A stretch of 64,000 nucleotides of DNA from Leptobacterium sp964389205 (GCA_964389205.1 CAYMDH010000009.1:25423-89422), one strand, 5' to 3'. Shown: positions 9,544 through 18,793, counted from the stretch's first letter. Program-made: numbers and translations. Notes: a model not told the origin generated them from the letters alone.

Positions 9544-11313
9544 ATGAAAAAGTTTTTTTTAATATTAGCACTGGTTTTTATTCCTTATGCATCATTTGCA
9601 CAAGATGATGGTGTTACCTTTGAAATTAAAGTAAGCAAAGCAAAACTTGGAATTAATGAGCGCTTGCGAGTAGATTTTGCTATGAATAAAGATGGTGATA
9701 ATTTCACTCCTCCTAGTTTTGAAAGTTTTAGAGTAAGTGGTCCTAGTCAATCGATAAGCCAATCATATTCAAATGGGAAAAGGAGTTATTCTAAAGTATA
9801 CACCTACATTTTAATACCCACTAAAAGAGGGAGATTTACCATAGGTCAAGCAAAGGTAGAAATAGACGGAAAAATATATAAAACACTTTCCAAACGAATA
9901 GAAATTACTGCCGCAGTAGATAGACCTAACGCTGCTAAAACAGCTGAAGATATAGCAGATGAAAATTTACACTTAGTAGCTGAAGTTTCTAAAGACAAGC
10001 CTTTTTTAAATGAAGCGGTAACAGTAGTCTATAAACTGTATGTAGACAAGAGTCTTAATGTAAGCGATTTTAGGCAATTAGATAACCCGAAATACAATAA
10101 CTTTTGGAGTCAGGACCTTCCTATAAAAAGATGGAAAATAGAAAACGGAACTTATAAAGGAAGATCGTACCGTTATGTTGTATTAAAAAGAGTGGTTCTT
10201 TATCCGCAGAAAACAGGAAAATTAAAATTAGAACCATTATCATTAGACGTTACCATAGATGTTCCTACTAATAGAAGAGATTTCTTTGGAGGTCGGATTT
10301 TTACAACAACGCATAAAACAGTAGCAGCTGGGAGTCGTTTAATTAATGTAAAAGAACTTCCATCCGGAGCGCCAGAGAGCTTTACAGGAGCCGTTGGGAG
10401 TTTTGATTTTAATGTAGTTCCTAGTAAAACAGATTTAAAAGCTACAGAATCACTCCAAGTTAAAGTAGAAGTTAATGGAAATGGAAACTTACGGCTTTTT
10501 GACCTTCCGAAAGTGAATCTTCCAAGTTCTTTAGAAGTATATGAGCCAGAATTTAAAGAGAGTGTAAGTACAAATTTGGCAGGATCTAAAGGAAAAGTAT
10601 CAGACAATTATACGATAGTTCCTCAATATCGAGGTAAATATCCTATACCTAGCATTTCCTTTTCATATTTTGACCCTAGCACAAAAAAATACAAAACGGT
10701 CAAATCTCAAGAAATTTTGGTAAATGTTTTTGAAGGCCCAACTAATAATGCGATTGCATCAAATTCAAATATACCATCAGGCACATCAAAACAAACAGTA
10801 GTAACTACAGGGATTGAGTTTAGATTTTTAAAGCTAACACCTAATTTTGAAGCTATTAAAAAGAAAGACTTGTTTAAATCTCAAGGCTATTATCTTTTCT
10901 TATTGCTACCACTACTTATTATTCCTGTAGCCATTGTTGCAGGAAAAAAGAAAAAAGAAATGGACAGCGATGTTCAAGGAAACAGAATAAGAAAAGCCAA
11001 TAAGCTTGCTAAAAAATATTTATCTGAAGCTAAGAAAGCTATAGGTAAAAAAGAAGCATTTTATGAATCACTAGAACGTGCATTACACAACTACCTTAAG
11101 GCTAAAATACATATAGAAACTTCAGACTTTAGTAAAGATAAAATAAAGAGTTTATTGAGCTCTAAAAATGTAAACTCTGAAGTGGTAACTAATTTTATTT
11201 CATTATTGGAGAGTTGTGAACTTGCCAGATATACACCAGCTACAGAGGTTACCATACAGCAAGATTATAACAAAGCGGCAGAGGTAATATCTCAAATAGA
11301 TAAACAAATTTAA
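9544..11313 (+). CDS. batD: BatD, oxygen-tolerance family protein
   Basis: About 589 residues from the ATG at 9544, where MKKFFLILALVFIPYASFAQ makes a typical signal peptide; an ATG at 9520 would add eight residues ahead of it and is less likely. A long periplasmic beta-sandwich region follows (family BatD), including FEIKVSKAKLGINERLRVDF and later repeats of the same fold. A membrane helix lies near residues 455-475, then a cytoplasmic helical tail. The stop overlaps the batE start by one base (TAATG), which indicates translational coupling. Confidence 0.92.
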   Translation: MKKFFLILALVFIPYASFAQDDGVTFEIKVSKAKLGINERLRVDFAMNKDGDNFTPPSFESFRVSGPSQSISQSYSNGKRSYSKVYTYILIPTKRGRFTIGQAKVEIDGKIYKTLSKRIEITAAVDRPNAAKTAEDIADENLHLVAEVSKDKPFLNEAVTVVYKLYVDKSLNVSDFRQLDNPKYNNFWSQDLPIKRWKIENGTYKGRSYRYVVLKRVVLYPQKTGKLKLEPLSLDVTIDVPTNRRDFFGGRIFTTTHKTVAAGSRLINVKELPSGAPESFTGAVGSFDFNVVPSKTDLKATESLQVKVEVNGNGNLRLFDLPKVNLPSSLEVYEPEFKESVSTNLAGSKGKVSDNYTIVPQYRGKYPIPSISFSYFDPSTKKYKTVKSQEILVNVFEGPTNNAIASNSNIPSGTSKQTVVTTGIEFRFLKLTPNFEAIKKKDLFKSQGYYLFLLLPLLIIPVAIVAGKKKKEMDSDVQGNRIRKANKLAKKYLSEAKKAIGKKEAFYESLERALHNYLKAKIHIETSDFSKDKIKSLLSSKNVNSEVVTNFISLLESCELARYTPATEVTIQQDYNKAAEVISQIDKQI

Positions 11314-12080
11314 TGAGTATGAAGAAATTAATTTTTGCCATACTTTTTATAAGTTCAGGCTTTTTATTTGGACAAACAAATACAGCTCTTTTTGAAGAGG
11401 CAAATAAGTTGTATAATGAAGGCGATTATGAAAGCGCCATAGAGAAGTACAAACGTATTTTAGAAAGCGGAGAACATTCTTCTGCTCTCTATTATAATAT
11501 GGCAAATGCGCATTATAAACTGAACAATGTAGCTCCAACAATATACTATTATGAAAAAGCATCACTTTTAACCCCCAATGATGCAGATATTAAAAATAAT
11601 ATTGCATTTGCAAGAAATATGACTTTAGATGCAATTGAAGTATTGCCGCAAACTGCTTTTAGCAAAATTGCTGAAAAGAGTATTAAAAAACTTTCCTATA
11701 ATAATTGGGCAATACTCTCTATTGTTTTTATGTTTCTTTTTGTAGGTACATTTCTCTTTTATTATTTTTCATACAGGCAACAAATTAAGCGTGTGCTGTT
11801 TATTATAAGTATATTATCTCTTGTATTCTGTATCGCTTCAGTTTCTTTTGCTTATACAACATATAATAGTATTCAAGAAGATAGACCTGCTATTATTTTT
11901 GCTGTTGAAGCGAATGTAAAATCAGAACCAAATGATAGAAGTGAGAATATCTTTTTACTTCATGAAGGCACTAAAGTAAATGTTTTAGACCAGCTAAATG
12001 ATTGGAAAAAAATCGTACTTTCCGATGGTAAAATTGGCTGGGTTCCTAAAGGAGACCTAAAAGAATTAAAGGAGTTTTAA
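11313..12080 (+). CDS. batE: BatE, TPR and SH3-like protein
   Basis: A 255-residue protein: signal peptide ending near FGQ, two to three tetratricopeptide repeats (about residues 25-105), two membrane helices (about 130-152 and 160-182) and a bacterial SH3-like domain at the C-terminus (about 195-252, with KIGWVPKGDLKEL). This is the standard BatE layout and the last gene of the operon. The SH3-like domain may contact peptidoglycan; that is inference. Confidence 0.9.
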   Translation: MSMKKLIFAILFISSGFLFGQTNTALFEEANKLYNEGDYESAIEKYKRILESGEHSSALYYNMANAHYKLNNVAPTIYYYEKASLLTPNDADIKNNIAFARNMTLDAIEVLPQTAFSKIAEKSIKKLSYNNWAILSIVFMFLFVGTFLFYYFSYRQQIKRVLFIISILSLVFCIASVSFAYTTYNSIQEDRPAIIFAVEANVKSEPNDRSENIFLLHEGTKVNVLDQLNDWKKIVLSDGKIGWVPKGDLKELKEF

Positions 12081-12152
12081 TAGAGTTTTCAATTAAATCA
12101 ATTGGTTAAAAGATTTTAATTATTCCTTAACAAAAATTAATAGCATTACTAT

Positions 12153-12160
12153 TATATTTG
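12153..12160 (+). promoter_or_regulatory. Probable -7 promoter box for the SulP module
   Basis: TATATTTG matches TAnnTTTG exactly and sits 16 bases before the ATG at 12177. It implies a 5' leader of only about 10 bases. No clear -33 element is visible. Confidence 0.4.
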
Positions 12161-12176
12161 TAAAAAATGCAAATAA

Positions 12177-12488
12177 ATGTCCCGATTGTTATCTACAATC
12201 TTTTCCATTATTTTAATAGCGTCTTTCACGCTGCCTCCTATTATTTCTTTAATTGAAAAAGGAACGGGTATTTGTCATGTAGATTTTGGAGACGAAACAG
12301 AAAAAAAAGAAAATCAGGAAACAGAAAAAGATACATTAGAAGTCTATGTTGCTTCTAACAATGATTTTGCTTTTATGTCTATTGCATTAGCAATTAGAAG
12401 CAATGGAAATGAACAAGCTAATTATTATGAATTAGCTTTAGATGTCTTTATACCCCCCCCAGAACAACAAACAAATTTCATTATTTAA
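12177..12488 (+). CDS. Small secreted or membrane-anchored protein, unknown function
   Basis: A 103-residue protein with an N-terminal hydrophobic segment (about residues 5-24), a short acidic Lys/Glu/Thr-rich stretch and a C-terminal part ending PPPEQQTNFII. I do not recognise a family. It has its own -7 box, is followed by a terminator-like hairpin and lies directly upstream of a SulP transporter. A run of eight C (12453-12460) near the 3' end is a possible slippage site. Its size, position and likely envelope location suggest a role alongside the transporter, but this is only context. Confidence 0.6.
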   Translation: MSRLLSTIFSIILIASFTLPPIISLIEKGTGICHVDFGDETEKKENQETEKDTLEVYVASNNDFAFMSIALAIRSNGNEQANYYELALDVFIPPPEQQTNFII

Positions 12489-12497
12489 TTATTTTTT

Positions 12498-12525
12498 AGA
12501 AAAAAAGCATAAGCTTTCTTTTTTG
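12498..12525 (+). terminator. Probable intrinsic terminator
   Basis: An A-rich arm ending in AAAGC, a four-base loop ATAA, then GCTTT and a T run form a hairpin of about 11 pairs with one mismatch, ten bases after the stop of the small gene at 12177. Confidence 0.5.
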
Positions 12526-12566
12526 TTTAATAGTCCTTTTTAGGATTAATTTAATAGTATTATTTT

Positions 12567-14153
12567 ATGGATATTTTTAAAAATATAAAAAGCGATTTAC
12601 CTGCTAGTATTGTAGTATTTTTTGTAGCCTTGCCCCTTTGTTTAGGAATCGCATTGGCTAGTGGAGCTCCGTTGTTTTCAGGTTTAATAGCAGGGATTAT
12701 AGGAGGAATAGTGGTAGGTGGCCTTAGTGGTTCTAAAATTGGAGTGAGCGGTCCTGCTGCAGGGCTGGCTGCAATTGTTTTATCAGCAATCGGAACATTA
12801 GGAGGTTATGAAAACTTTTTATTAGCAGTTGTACTAGGAGGAATTATTCAATTGGTTTTTGGTTTTTTAAAGGCTGGAATTATCGGTTATTTTTTCCCTT
12901 CATCTGTTATCAAAGGAATGCTAACAGGAATAGGGATTATTATCATTTTAAAACAAGTACCTCATTTTTTCGGTTATGATGCCAATTTAGAAGGAGATTT
13001 TGCTTTTTTTCAGCTTAATGGAGAAAATACATTTTCAGAGATTTTAAATTCTATTAATTATATAAGCATAGGACCTACTATTGTTGGGTTTATAAGCTTG
13101 TTCATTTTAATTCTTTGGAATCGTGTATTGACTAAAAAGAGTAAAATATTTCAATTAATCCAAGGACCTTTGGTAGCGGTTGTATTAGGAATCCTTTTCT
13201 TTACTTTTACACAAGGGAATCAACAAATAAATTTTTTAGATACGCAGTTAGTTCGTGTTCCTGTTCCTGATGGAGTTGAATCTTTTCTTGGACAATTCAC
13301 TTTTCCAAATTTTGGTGTTTTAGGAAATCCTGAGATATGGATTGTAGCCTTTACCATAGCACTAGTTGCCAGTCTTGAAACATTATTATGTGTTGAGGCC
13401 ACAGATAAATTAGACCCTAATAAAAATGTAACTCCAACCAATAGAGAACTTTTAGCTCAAGGGACTGGTAATATCTTATCTGGATTAATAGGAGGACTTC
13501 CAATCACACAAGTAATTGTAAGAAGCTCTGCTAATATTCAATCTGGAGGACGCAGTAAAATGTCTGCGATCATTCACGGTTTCTTTTTGTTAATCTCAGT
13601 AATGCTTATACCAACATTACTTAATAAAATTCCGCTAGCAGTCCTTGCAGCAATATTGTTTATTGTTGGGTATAAATTGGCAAACCCAGCCTTGTTTAAA
13701 AAAATGTTCCAATTAGGATGGAAACAATGGGTTCCATTTGTAACAACTGTAATAGGAATAGTATTTATTGATTTATTAAAAGGATTGGCCTTAGGTTTGG
13801 CTGTAGGAATAGTTGTTATTTTAATCAAGAGCTTTCAGAATTCTCATTTTTTACATAAAGAAGATAAGAGTAATGGAGTTCCTAAAATTAAAATGACATT
13901 AGCAGAAGAAGTAACTTTTTTTAACAAGGGAGCAATTTTAAAAGAACTGGATAATATACCAAAAGAGACTTATTTAGAATTAGACGTTAGAAAAACTAGA
14001 TATCTCGATAATGATATTATAGAAATACTGGAAGATTTTGCTCATAAAGCCAGAGAAAGGAATATCGATATTAAATTAATTTCAGAACGGGGTGTTATTG
14101 AGAATCCGTCAAGTTTTATCGAATTTTTCAGGCTGAGATCAAAAACCAGCTAA
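12567..14153 (+). CDS. SulP family anion transporter, probable bicarbonate or sulfate permease
   Basis: A 528-residue inner-membrane protein with about 10-12 hydrophobic segments and a short C-terminal STAS-like domain (about residues 430-525). Near the N-terminus LPASIVVFFVALPLCLGIAL and the following GPAAGLAAIV match the SulP core. SulP proteins move sulfate or, in marine bacteria and cyanobacteria, bicarbonate with sodium. It is followed by a beta-carbonic anhydrase and a second, longer SulP, which makes bicarbonate the likelier substrate. The two SulPs are clearly different in sequence, so this is not a recent duplication. Confidence 0.88.
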   Translation: MDIFKNIKSDLPASIVVFFVALPLCLGIALASGAPLFSGLIAGIIGGIVVGGLSGSKIGVSGPAAGLAAIVLSAIGTLGGYENFLLAVVLGGIIQLVFGFLKAGIIGYFFPSSVIKGMLTGIGIIIILKQVPHFFGYDANLEGDFAFFQLNGENTFSEILNSINYISIGPTIVGFISLFILILWNRVLTKKSKIFQLIQGPLVAVVLGILFFTFTQGNQQINFLDTQLVRVPVPDGVESFLGQFTFPNFGVLGNPEIWIVAFTIALVASLETLLCVEATDKLDPNKNVTPTNRELLAQGTGNILSGLIGGLPITQVIVRSSANIQSGGRSKMSAIIHGFFLLISVMLIPTLLNKIPLAVLAAILFIVGYKLANPALFKKMFQLGWKQWVPFVTTVIGIVFIDLLKGLALGLAVGIVVILIKSFQNSHFLHKEDKSNGVPKIKMTLAEEVTFFNKGAILKELDNIPKETYLELDVRKTRYLDNDIIEILEDFAHKARERNIDIKLISERGVIENPSSFIEFFRLRSKTS

Positions 14154-14324
14154 CCATTAAAGAAATAAAATATATAAAAAACGAGCAGAAATAATATTAC
14201 CTTGTTGTCTCATTTTCTATATGGAACATCTAATTTTTAATTATATAGTTAAATCGTAATATGGATATTTCATCTGACTATTGAAAAAATAAATGTCAAC
14301 AGTCAAAATAAAATTTTACAAAAT

Positions 14325-14957
14325 ATGAAAGCGCATACAAAAGAAACACAAGCAGCAATTACTCCAGATATTGCTTTACAATTATTAAAAGAAGGAAACC
14401 AACGTTTTATAGAGAACAAACAAATAAATAGAGATTTACTAGAGCAAATAGCCGATACAAAATCAGGTCAATTTCCATTTGCAACCATTCTACACTGTAT
14501 TGATTCTCGAGTATCAGCCGAGCTTATTTTTGATCAGGGGGTTGGAGATATTTTTAGCATACGCATAGCTGGAAATTTTGTTAATGAAGATATTTTAGGA
14601 AGCATGGAATTTGCTTCTAAATTAGCCGGGACTAAGTTAATTTTAGTATTAGGTCACACTAGTTGTGGCGCTGTTAAGGGAGCTTGCGATGATGCTAAAA
14701 TGGGGAATCTCACTAAACTTATAAGCAAACTTAAGCCAGCGGTAGCTGCTGTGTCAGAACCTGCTGATGAGAGCTTGAGAAATTCATCAAATATTGATTT
14801 TGTAAATACCGTTGCGCAACAAAATGTACAACTTACTATAAATCAAATTAGAAAAGAAAGTGAAGTTCTTAATGAAATGGAACAAGAAGGCGCTATTAAA
14901 ATTGTAGGAGGAATGTATGACGTTAGTAACGGATCTGTTACTTACACAGACGCATAA
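14325..14957 (+). CDS. Beta-class carbonic anhydrase
   Basis: A 210-residue zinc enzyme interconverting CO2 and bicarbonate. All active-site residues are visible: Cys58 and the Asp60/Arg62 dyad in HCIDSR, and His111 and Cys114 in LGHTSCGAV. No signal peptide, so it should be cytoplasmic. It lies between two SulP transporter genes, 171 bases after the first and 102 before the second, with a strong terminator directly downstream. The arrangement suggests supply of bicarbonate for carboxylases or pH control. Confidence 0.95.
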   Translation: MKAHTKETQAAITPDIALQLLKEGNQRFIENKQINRDLLEQIADTKSGQFPFATILHCIDSRVSAELIFDQGVGDIFSIRIAGNFVNEDILGSMEFASKLAGTKLILVLGHTSCGAVKGACDDAKMGNLTKLISKLKPAVAAVSEPADESLRNSSNIDFVNTVAQQNVQLTINQIRKESEVLNEMEQEGAIKIVGGMYDVSNGSVTYTDA

Positions 14958-14981
14958 ATATTATAAATTTAATGTAAATTT

Positions 14982-15012
14982 AAGCCGGTATATTTATATA
15001 TCGGCTTTTTTT
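14982..15012 (+). terminator. Intrinsic terminator after carbonic anhydrase
   Basis: AAGCCG pairs with CGGCTT, an inner TATA/TATA extension closes a small loop, and seven T follow. It is 25 bases after the carbonic anhydrase stop, so the second SulP probably needs its own promoter or read-through. Confidence 0.8.
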
Positions 15013-15059
15013 AATAATCATTATATCAATTTGCTTTTTGATTTTAAACATTTAAATAA

Positions 15060-16925
15060 ATGAAAAACTTTTTTTCAAATATTAAAGGAGATGCTTTTGG
15101 AGGTATAACTGCAGGAATCGTTGCTTTACCTTTGGCCTTAGCCTTTGGAGTTGCTTCTGGTTTAGGGCCAGCTGCAGGATTGTATGGAGCCATACTTATT
15201 AGTTTTTTTGCAGCCTTATTTGGAGGAACAAATACTCAAATATCAGGCCCCACAGCTCCCATGACAGCAGTAAGTACTATTGTAATTGCTGGTATTATTG
15301 CAGCAAATGATGGCGATATTAATAAAGCACTGCCTCCAATATTAACGGTTTTTCTATTAGCAGGATTTATTCAAATAGGGTTAGGGGCCATTGGTTTGGG
15401 GAAATATATCAGATATATTCCTTACCCTGTAGTATCTGGTTTTATGACCGCGATAGGGGTTATCATTTTATTAACTCAGATTTTACCATCCTTAGGGTAC
15501 TATCCTAAAGAAGATATGACTTATGTTAATCAATTTGAGCTAAAAGCAGAAGAAACAATTCTCAAAAATATTTTAAAAGAAGAAACAGGTGAAGCAACTT
15601 TAACATTAGATAATTTTAAAACAGCAACAACAAGAGGTGGCAAAATAAGTGAAGCGGCTATTTTAAAAGAATCTCAAACTTTGGCTGGAAAAAAAGCTTC
15701 AGGAACCATAGGAGCCATTAGAGTTTTACCAAGAGCATTGCAAAATATAAATTGGTTAGAGCTGATATTGGCTATAGGAACTATTATTGTTATTTATGGT
15801 TTTAAGCGAATTACTAAAGTAATACCCAGCACACTGGTTGCCTTATTGGTAATGTCAGGTATTGCATATGGATTTGGGTTAGATTATCGCCCAATTGAAG
15901 AGATCCCTGGAGGTATTCCTATTCCAAAATGGGAAATATTCACTCAATTTAATTTGGGAGCCATAACCCCTTACATATTTACAGCTTTAACATTAGCATT
16001 ATTAGGGGCTATTGATTCTTTGTTAACCAGTGTGGTAGCAGACAATATGACCAAAACGAAACACAAACCCAATAAAGAGTTGATGGGGCAAGGAATAGGA
16101 AATAGCATTGCTGCTATTTTTGGAGGTATTCCAGGCGCAGGAGCTACTATCAGAACCGTTGTAAATATAAATTCTGGAGGAAAAACAAAACTGTCAGGAA
16201 TGATAGCAGGAATCGTTTTGCTCATTATTTTTTTAGGTTTGGGACCGGTGGCCTCTAAAATCCCAGCTGCAGTTTTAGCAGGTATTCTTATCACTGTTGG
16301 AATTGGAGTAATGGATTATAAAGGATTGAAAGCAATTTCAAGTTTACCCAAAGACATAAAAATTGGACGTTTAAAAATAAGTTCAGAAGTATTAATAATG
16401 CTTGTCGTACTTGGACTTTCTACATTCTGGGACTTGATTTATGCTGTTGGAATTGGGTTGGTGTTAGCTTCTCTTGTATTTATGAAAAAAATAGGAGATT
16501 TAACAGGGGAGCATTCTGATGTTAAAACCTTATTAGAAGAAGAAGCATGGACTGATGAGAAAAATTTTCCAGAAGATTTAAAAGGAAAAGTATTTATTAA
16601 GCATATTAAAGGCCCATTGTTTTTTGGATCTACTAATAATTTTCAACTATTAGCAGAACAAATCTCTGAAGCTGCAACAAAAGTTATTATGCGTATGGAT
16701 AGAATGCAGTATATAGATCAATCTGGGCTTTATGCATTAGAAGATACTATAATTGATCTGGAAAAAGCAGGAAAATGTGTATTGTTGGTAGATGTACAAA
16801 AACAGCCAAGATATATGATGGAACGTATAGATATTATTCCTGATTTAATTTCTGAGGAACATATTTTTGATACTTTTGATAACTGTGTTCAATGGATAAA
16901 AGAAAATAGAAATATTGCTGAATAG
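15060..16925 (+). CDS. SulP family transporter with STAS domain
   Basis: A 621-residue inner-membrane transporter. The N-terminus (GDAFGGITAGIVALPLALAF) and ISGPTAPMTAV are SulP hallmarks. The C-terminal STAS domain spans about residues 500-615 and contains RMDRMQYIDQSGLYALED, the region around the usual phosphorylatable serine. A polar insertion of about 75 residues lies near residues 155-232, between membrane segments, and is absent from the 528-residue paralogue at 12567. The gene converges with cvpA, four bases apart. Confidence 0.9.
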   Translation: MKNFFSNIKGDAFGGITAGIVALPLALAFGVASGLGPAAGLYGAILISFFAALFGGTNTQISGPTAPMTAVSTIVIAGIIAANDGDINKALPPILTVFLLAGFIQIGLGAIGLGKYIRYIPYPVVSGFMTAIGVIILLTQILPSLGYYPKEDMTYVNQFELKAEETILKNILKEETGEATLTLDNFKTATTRGGKISEAAILKESQTLAGKKASGTIGAIRVLPRALQNINWLELILAIGTIIVIYGFKRITKVIPSTLVALLVMSGIAYGFGLDYRPIEEIPGGIPIPKWEIFTQFNLGAITPYIFTALTLALLGAIDSLLTSVVADNMTKTKHKPNKELMGQGIGNSIAAIFGGIPGAGATIRTVVNINSGGKTKLSGMIAGIVLLIIFLGLGPVASKIPAAVLAGILITVGIGVMDYKGLKAISSLPKDIKIGRLKISSEVLIMLVVLGLSTFWDLIYAVGIGLVLASLVFMKKIGDLTGEHSDVKTLLEEEAWTDEKNFPEDLKGKVFIKHIKGPLFFGSTNNFQLLAEQISEAATKVIMRMDRMQYIDQSGLYALEDTIIDLEKAGKCVLLVDVQKQPRYMMERIDIIPDLISEEHIFDTFDNCVQWIKENRNIAE

Positions 16926-16929
16926 TTTT

Positions 16930-17448
16930 TTATATAGTATTGTGATCTTCTTCTTCTGTTGTAGATTTATTTTTTAATACCCAAGAAAACACAAAAGCTC
17001 CAATATCTCTAACAGGGGTATACAATATAGAAGCATCCGTAGTTTCTTTATTTACAAAACCAAGTGTATTGTTTGTGCGATCAAAAAATATAAGAACAGC
17101 ACCAAGAATAATGACTGTTTTTAATCCCCCAAAAAGCGCACCTAAGATCTTGTTTAAAATACCGAGAGCTGCAAAATCAGCTATTTTCGTAAGGAGTTTT
17201 CCAGCCATGTTAACAATCACTATGATGATGATAAAAGTAATGATGAAAGCGACTAAATTGATATATCTTTCTTCCCATGAAAGGCGTTCAACCAAATAAT
17301 CTCCAACAAAATAAGAAAAATGAATGGCTCCATAGATACCCCCAACCAGTGCTATTAAAGAAGCTATTTCAACAAACAACCCTTTTATAAATCCGCGAAC
17401 GAGACCATATACAATAAGTCCACCTAAGATAATATCAATAAAGTTCAT
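16930..17448 (-). CDS. cvpA: CvpA family membrane protein
   Basis: A 172-residue protein from the ATG at 17448 (MNFIDIILGGLIVYG), with four predicted membrane helices, the CvpA pattern; an upstream TTG at 17469 would add seven residues and is less likely. The glycine-rich RGFIKGLFVEIASLIALVGG near the N-terminus is typical. CvpA was first linked to colicin V production in E. coli, but the family is broadly conserved and its general role is envelope-related and uncertain. It is divergent from the gene at 17683. Confidence 0.9.
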   Translation of the reverse strand: MNFIDIILGGLIVYGLVRGFIKGLFVEIASLIALVGGIYGAIHFSYFVGDYLVERLSWEERYINLVAFIITFIIIIVIVNMAGKLLTKIADFAALGILNKILGALFGGLKTVIILGAVLIFFDRTNNTLGFVNKETTDASILYTPVRDIGAFVFSWVLKNKSTTEEEDHNTI

Positions 17449-17552
17449 TTTCTGGATAAGTTTAAACAAATATAAAATTTTATACCATTTACAATTTGAA
17501 AATACCTTAATAAAATACCTTTTTCCCTCTCTATATCAGAATAAAAAGAAAC

Positions 17553-17568
17553 TGTAACTCAGGTTACA
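17553..17568. promoter_or_regulatory. Operator-like palindrome in the cvpA intergenic region
   Basis: TGTAAC and GTTACA form a perfect six-base inverted repeat separated by TCAG, in the 234-base gap between the divergent cvpA and the gene at 17683. It looks like a dimeric regulator site; the regulator is unknown. Confidence 0.35.
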
Positions 17569-17659
17569 CGTTATTTTTCATCATCATCTAAAGAAAAAAT
17601 TATTATTTTCTTTTGTGGTAATTTCAAACCATAACTGGTATTAGAATCCAGCTAGTTTG

Positions 17660-17667
17660 TAACTTTG
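17660..17667 (+). promoter_or_regulatory. Probable -7 promoter box
   Basis: TAACTTTG matches TAnnTTTG and lies 15 bases before the ATG at 17683. It overlaps a potential TTG start at 17665, which argues that translation starts at 17683. Confidence 0.45.
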
Positions 17668-17682
17668 CTTTTTTATAGAGAT

Positions 17683-18039
17683 ATGGCAAGAGATGAAAAA
17701 TTAAAAGAGCGTTGGTCTATACTTGTAGACAAACTCTCATCACAATTTGCAGATGGCGATGTATTAGACCTAGATGCAATCATCTATCTTATAGGAGTTC
17801 AAGAGTTAGGTCAATTACATAGATCCTATAAAAAGGATGAGAAATTAGGCCTTATGCATATAGCTATTTGTAGGCTATTAGAGCCTTATGGATATTATGA
17901 ATTTGATTTCTTTGATAAAGAGGGATGGCCTCATTATAAAGTAAAAGAGGAACTTCCTACCCTTAAAGCAGGAGAACAATCTATATTAATGAAAGAAGCC
18001 ATTGTTCACTATTTTTTAGAAAAAGAATTTATTATTTGA
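17683..18039 (+). CDS. Conserved small protein, unknown function
   Basis: A 118-residue soluble, acidic protein from the ATG at 17683. It has no signal peptide or membrane segment. Visible features are DLDAIIYLIGVQELGQLHRS and a C-terminal helix; predicted mostly helical. I recognise it only as the kind of protein seen in other Flavobacteriaceae near cvpA and pheS, without a known function. Confidence 0.7.
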   Translation: MARDEKLKERWSILVDKLSSQFADGDVLDLDAIIYLIGVQELGQLHRSYKKDEKLGLMHIAICRLLEPYGYYEFDFFDKEGWPHYKVKEELPTLKAGEQSILMKEAIVHYFLEKEFII

Positions 18040-18097
18040 TAAGTTTCCTCTCACTTCTCGACTATTTATAGAGTAATGAAATAAAAAAGAGAAACCA

Positions 18098-18793
18098 TTG
18101 CTTAAATTCCCTAACGATAGTGGGCCTATATATCGAGAAACTGTAGAAAGTGGTTTTATTATAGAACCTTGGAATACAGCTAGTAATCTTATTTTTCTTG
18201 CCATCGTTTTATATTGGTCTTTTAAAATTCGAAAAAACATAAAGCACCATCAATTCTTAGCTTTTGGTTTGCCTACCTTATTGATAGGATATATTGGAGG
18301 GACTATTTATCATGCTACACGTAGTCATGAAGCATGGCTTTTAATGGATTGGATTCCTATTGTATTACTTTGTTTAGCTGCTTCTGTTTTCTTTTTTAGA
18401 AAATTAAAAATCCGAAGGCGTATTATTACATCTATTGTTGTATTTCCGTTTATCATGTCTTTTTCTTTAGATGCTTTGCCAATGGCATCTTACTTAAGCA
18501 ATCTTATTGGTTATGGGCTAATCGTATTGGTTATTTTATTCCCGATGTTTAGATATTTACAACTGAATAACTGGAAGCATAAAAAATGGGTATACTTATC
18601 TTTAGCTAGTTTTGTTATTGCACTTTCTTTTAGAAGTATAGATTTAATGGTAGATACTACTATTTTTTCAATGGGAACACATTGGTTGTGGCATCTATTT
18701 GGTGGCATTGCGGTACATTTTTTAATTTCTTATATCTACAATGATCAAAAAATGATACGCGCAAAAAATTTTGTAATGAGTGTTGTTAGATAG
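18098..18793 (+). CDS. CREST-superfamily-like integral membrane protein
   Basis: A 231-residue protein with about seven membrane helices. It begins at a TTG (18098); an in-frame stop lies at 18077 and no ATG intervenes. Motifs fit the CREST superfamily of membrane hydrolases (alkaline ceramidase, PAQR and relatives): EPWNTASNLIF in helix 1, GGTIYHATRSHEAWLLMDW after helix 2, and GTHWLWHLFGGIAVH near the C-terminus, giving the expected Ser/Thr-His and Asp plus two late His ligands of a metal site. A lipid-amide hydrolase role is plausible but unproven. Confidence 0.7.
   Translation: MLKFPNDSGPIYRETVESGFIIEPWNTASNLIFLAIVLYWSFKIRKNIKHHQFLAFGLPTLLIGYIGGTIYHATRSHEAWLLMDWIPIVLLCLAASVFFFRKLKIRRRIITSIVVFPFIMSFSLDALPMASYLSNLIGYGLIVLVILFPMFRYLQLNNWKHKKWVYLSLASFVIALSFRSIDLMVDTTIFSMGTHWLWHLFGGIAVHFLISYIYNDQKMIRAKNFVMSVVR

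Noticed and set aside
10200..10607. Antisense frame in batD
   Set aside because: Shadow of the batD coding frame.
13220..13828. Antisense frames in the first SulP gene
   Set aside because: Shadow of a membrane-protein coding strand; no start signal.
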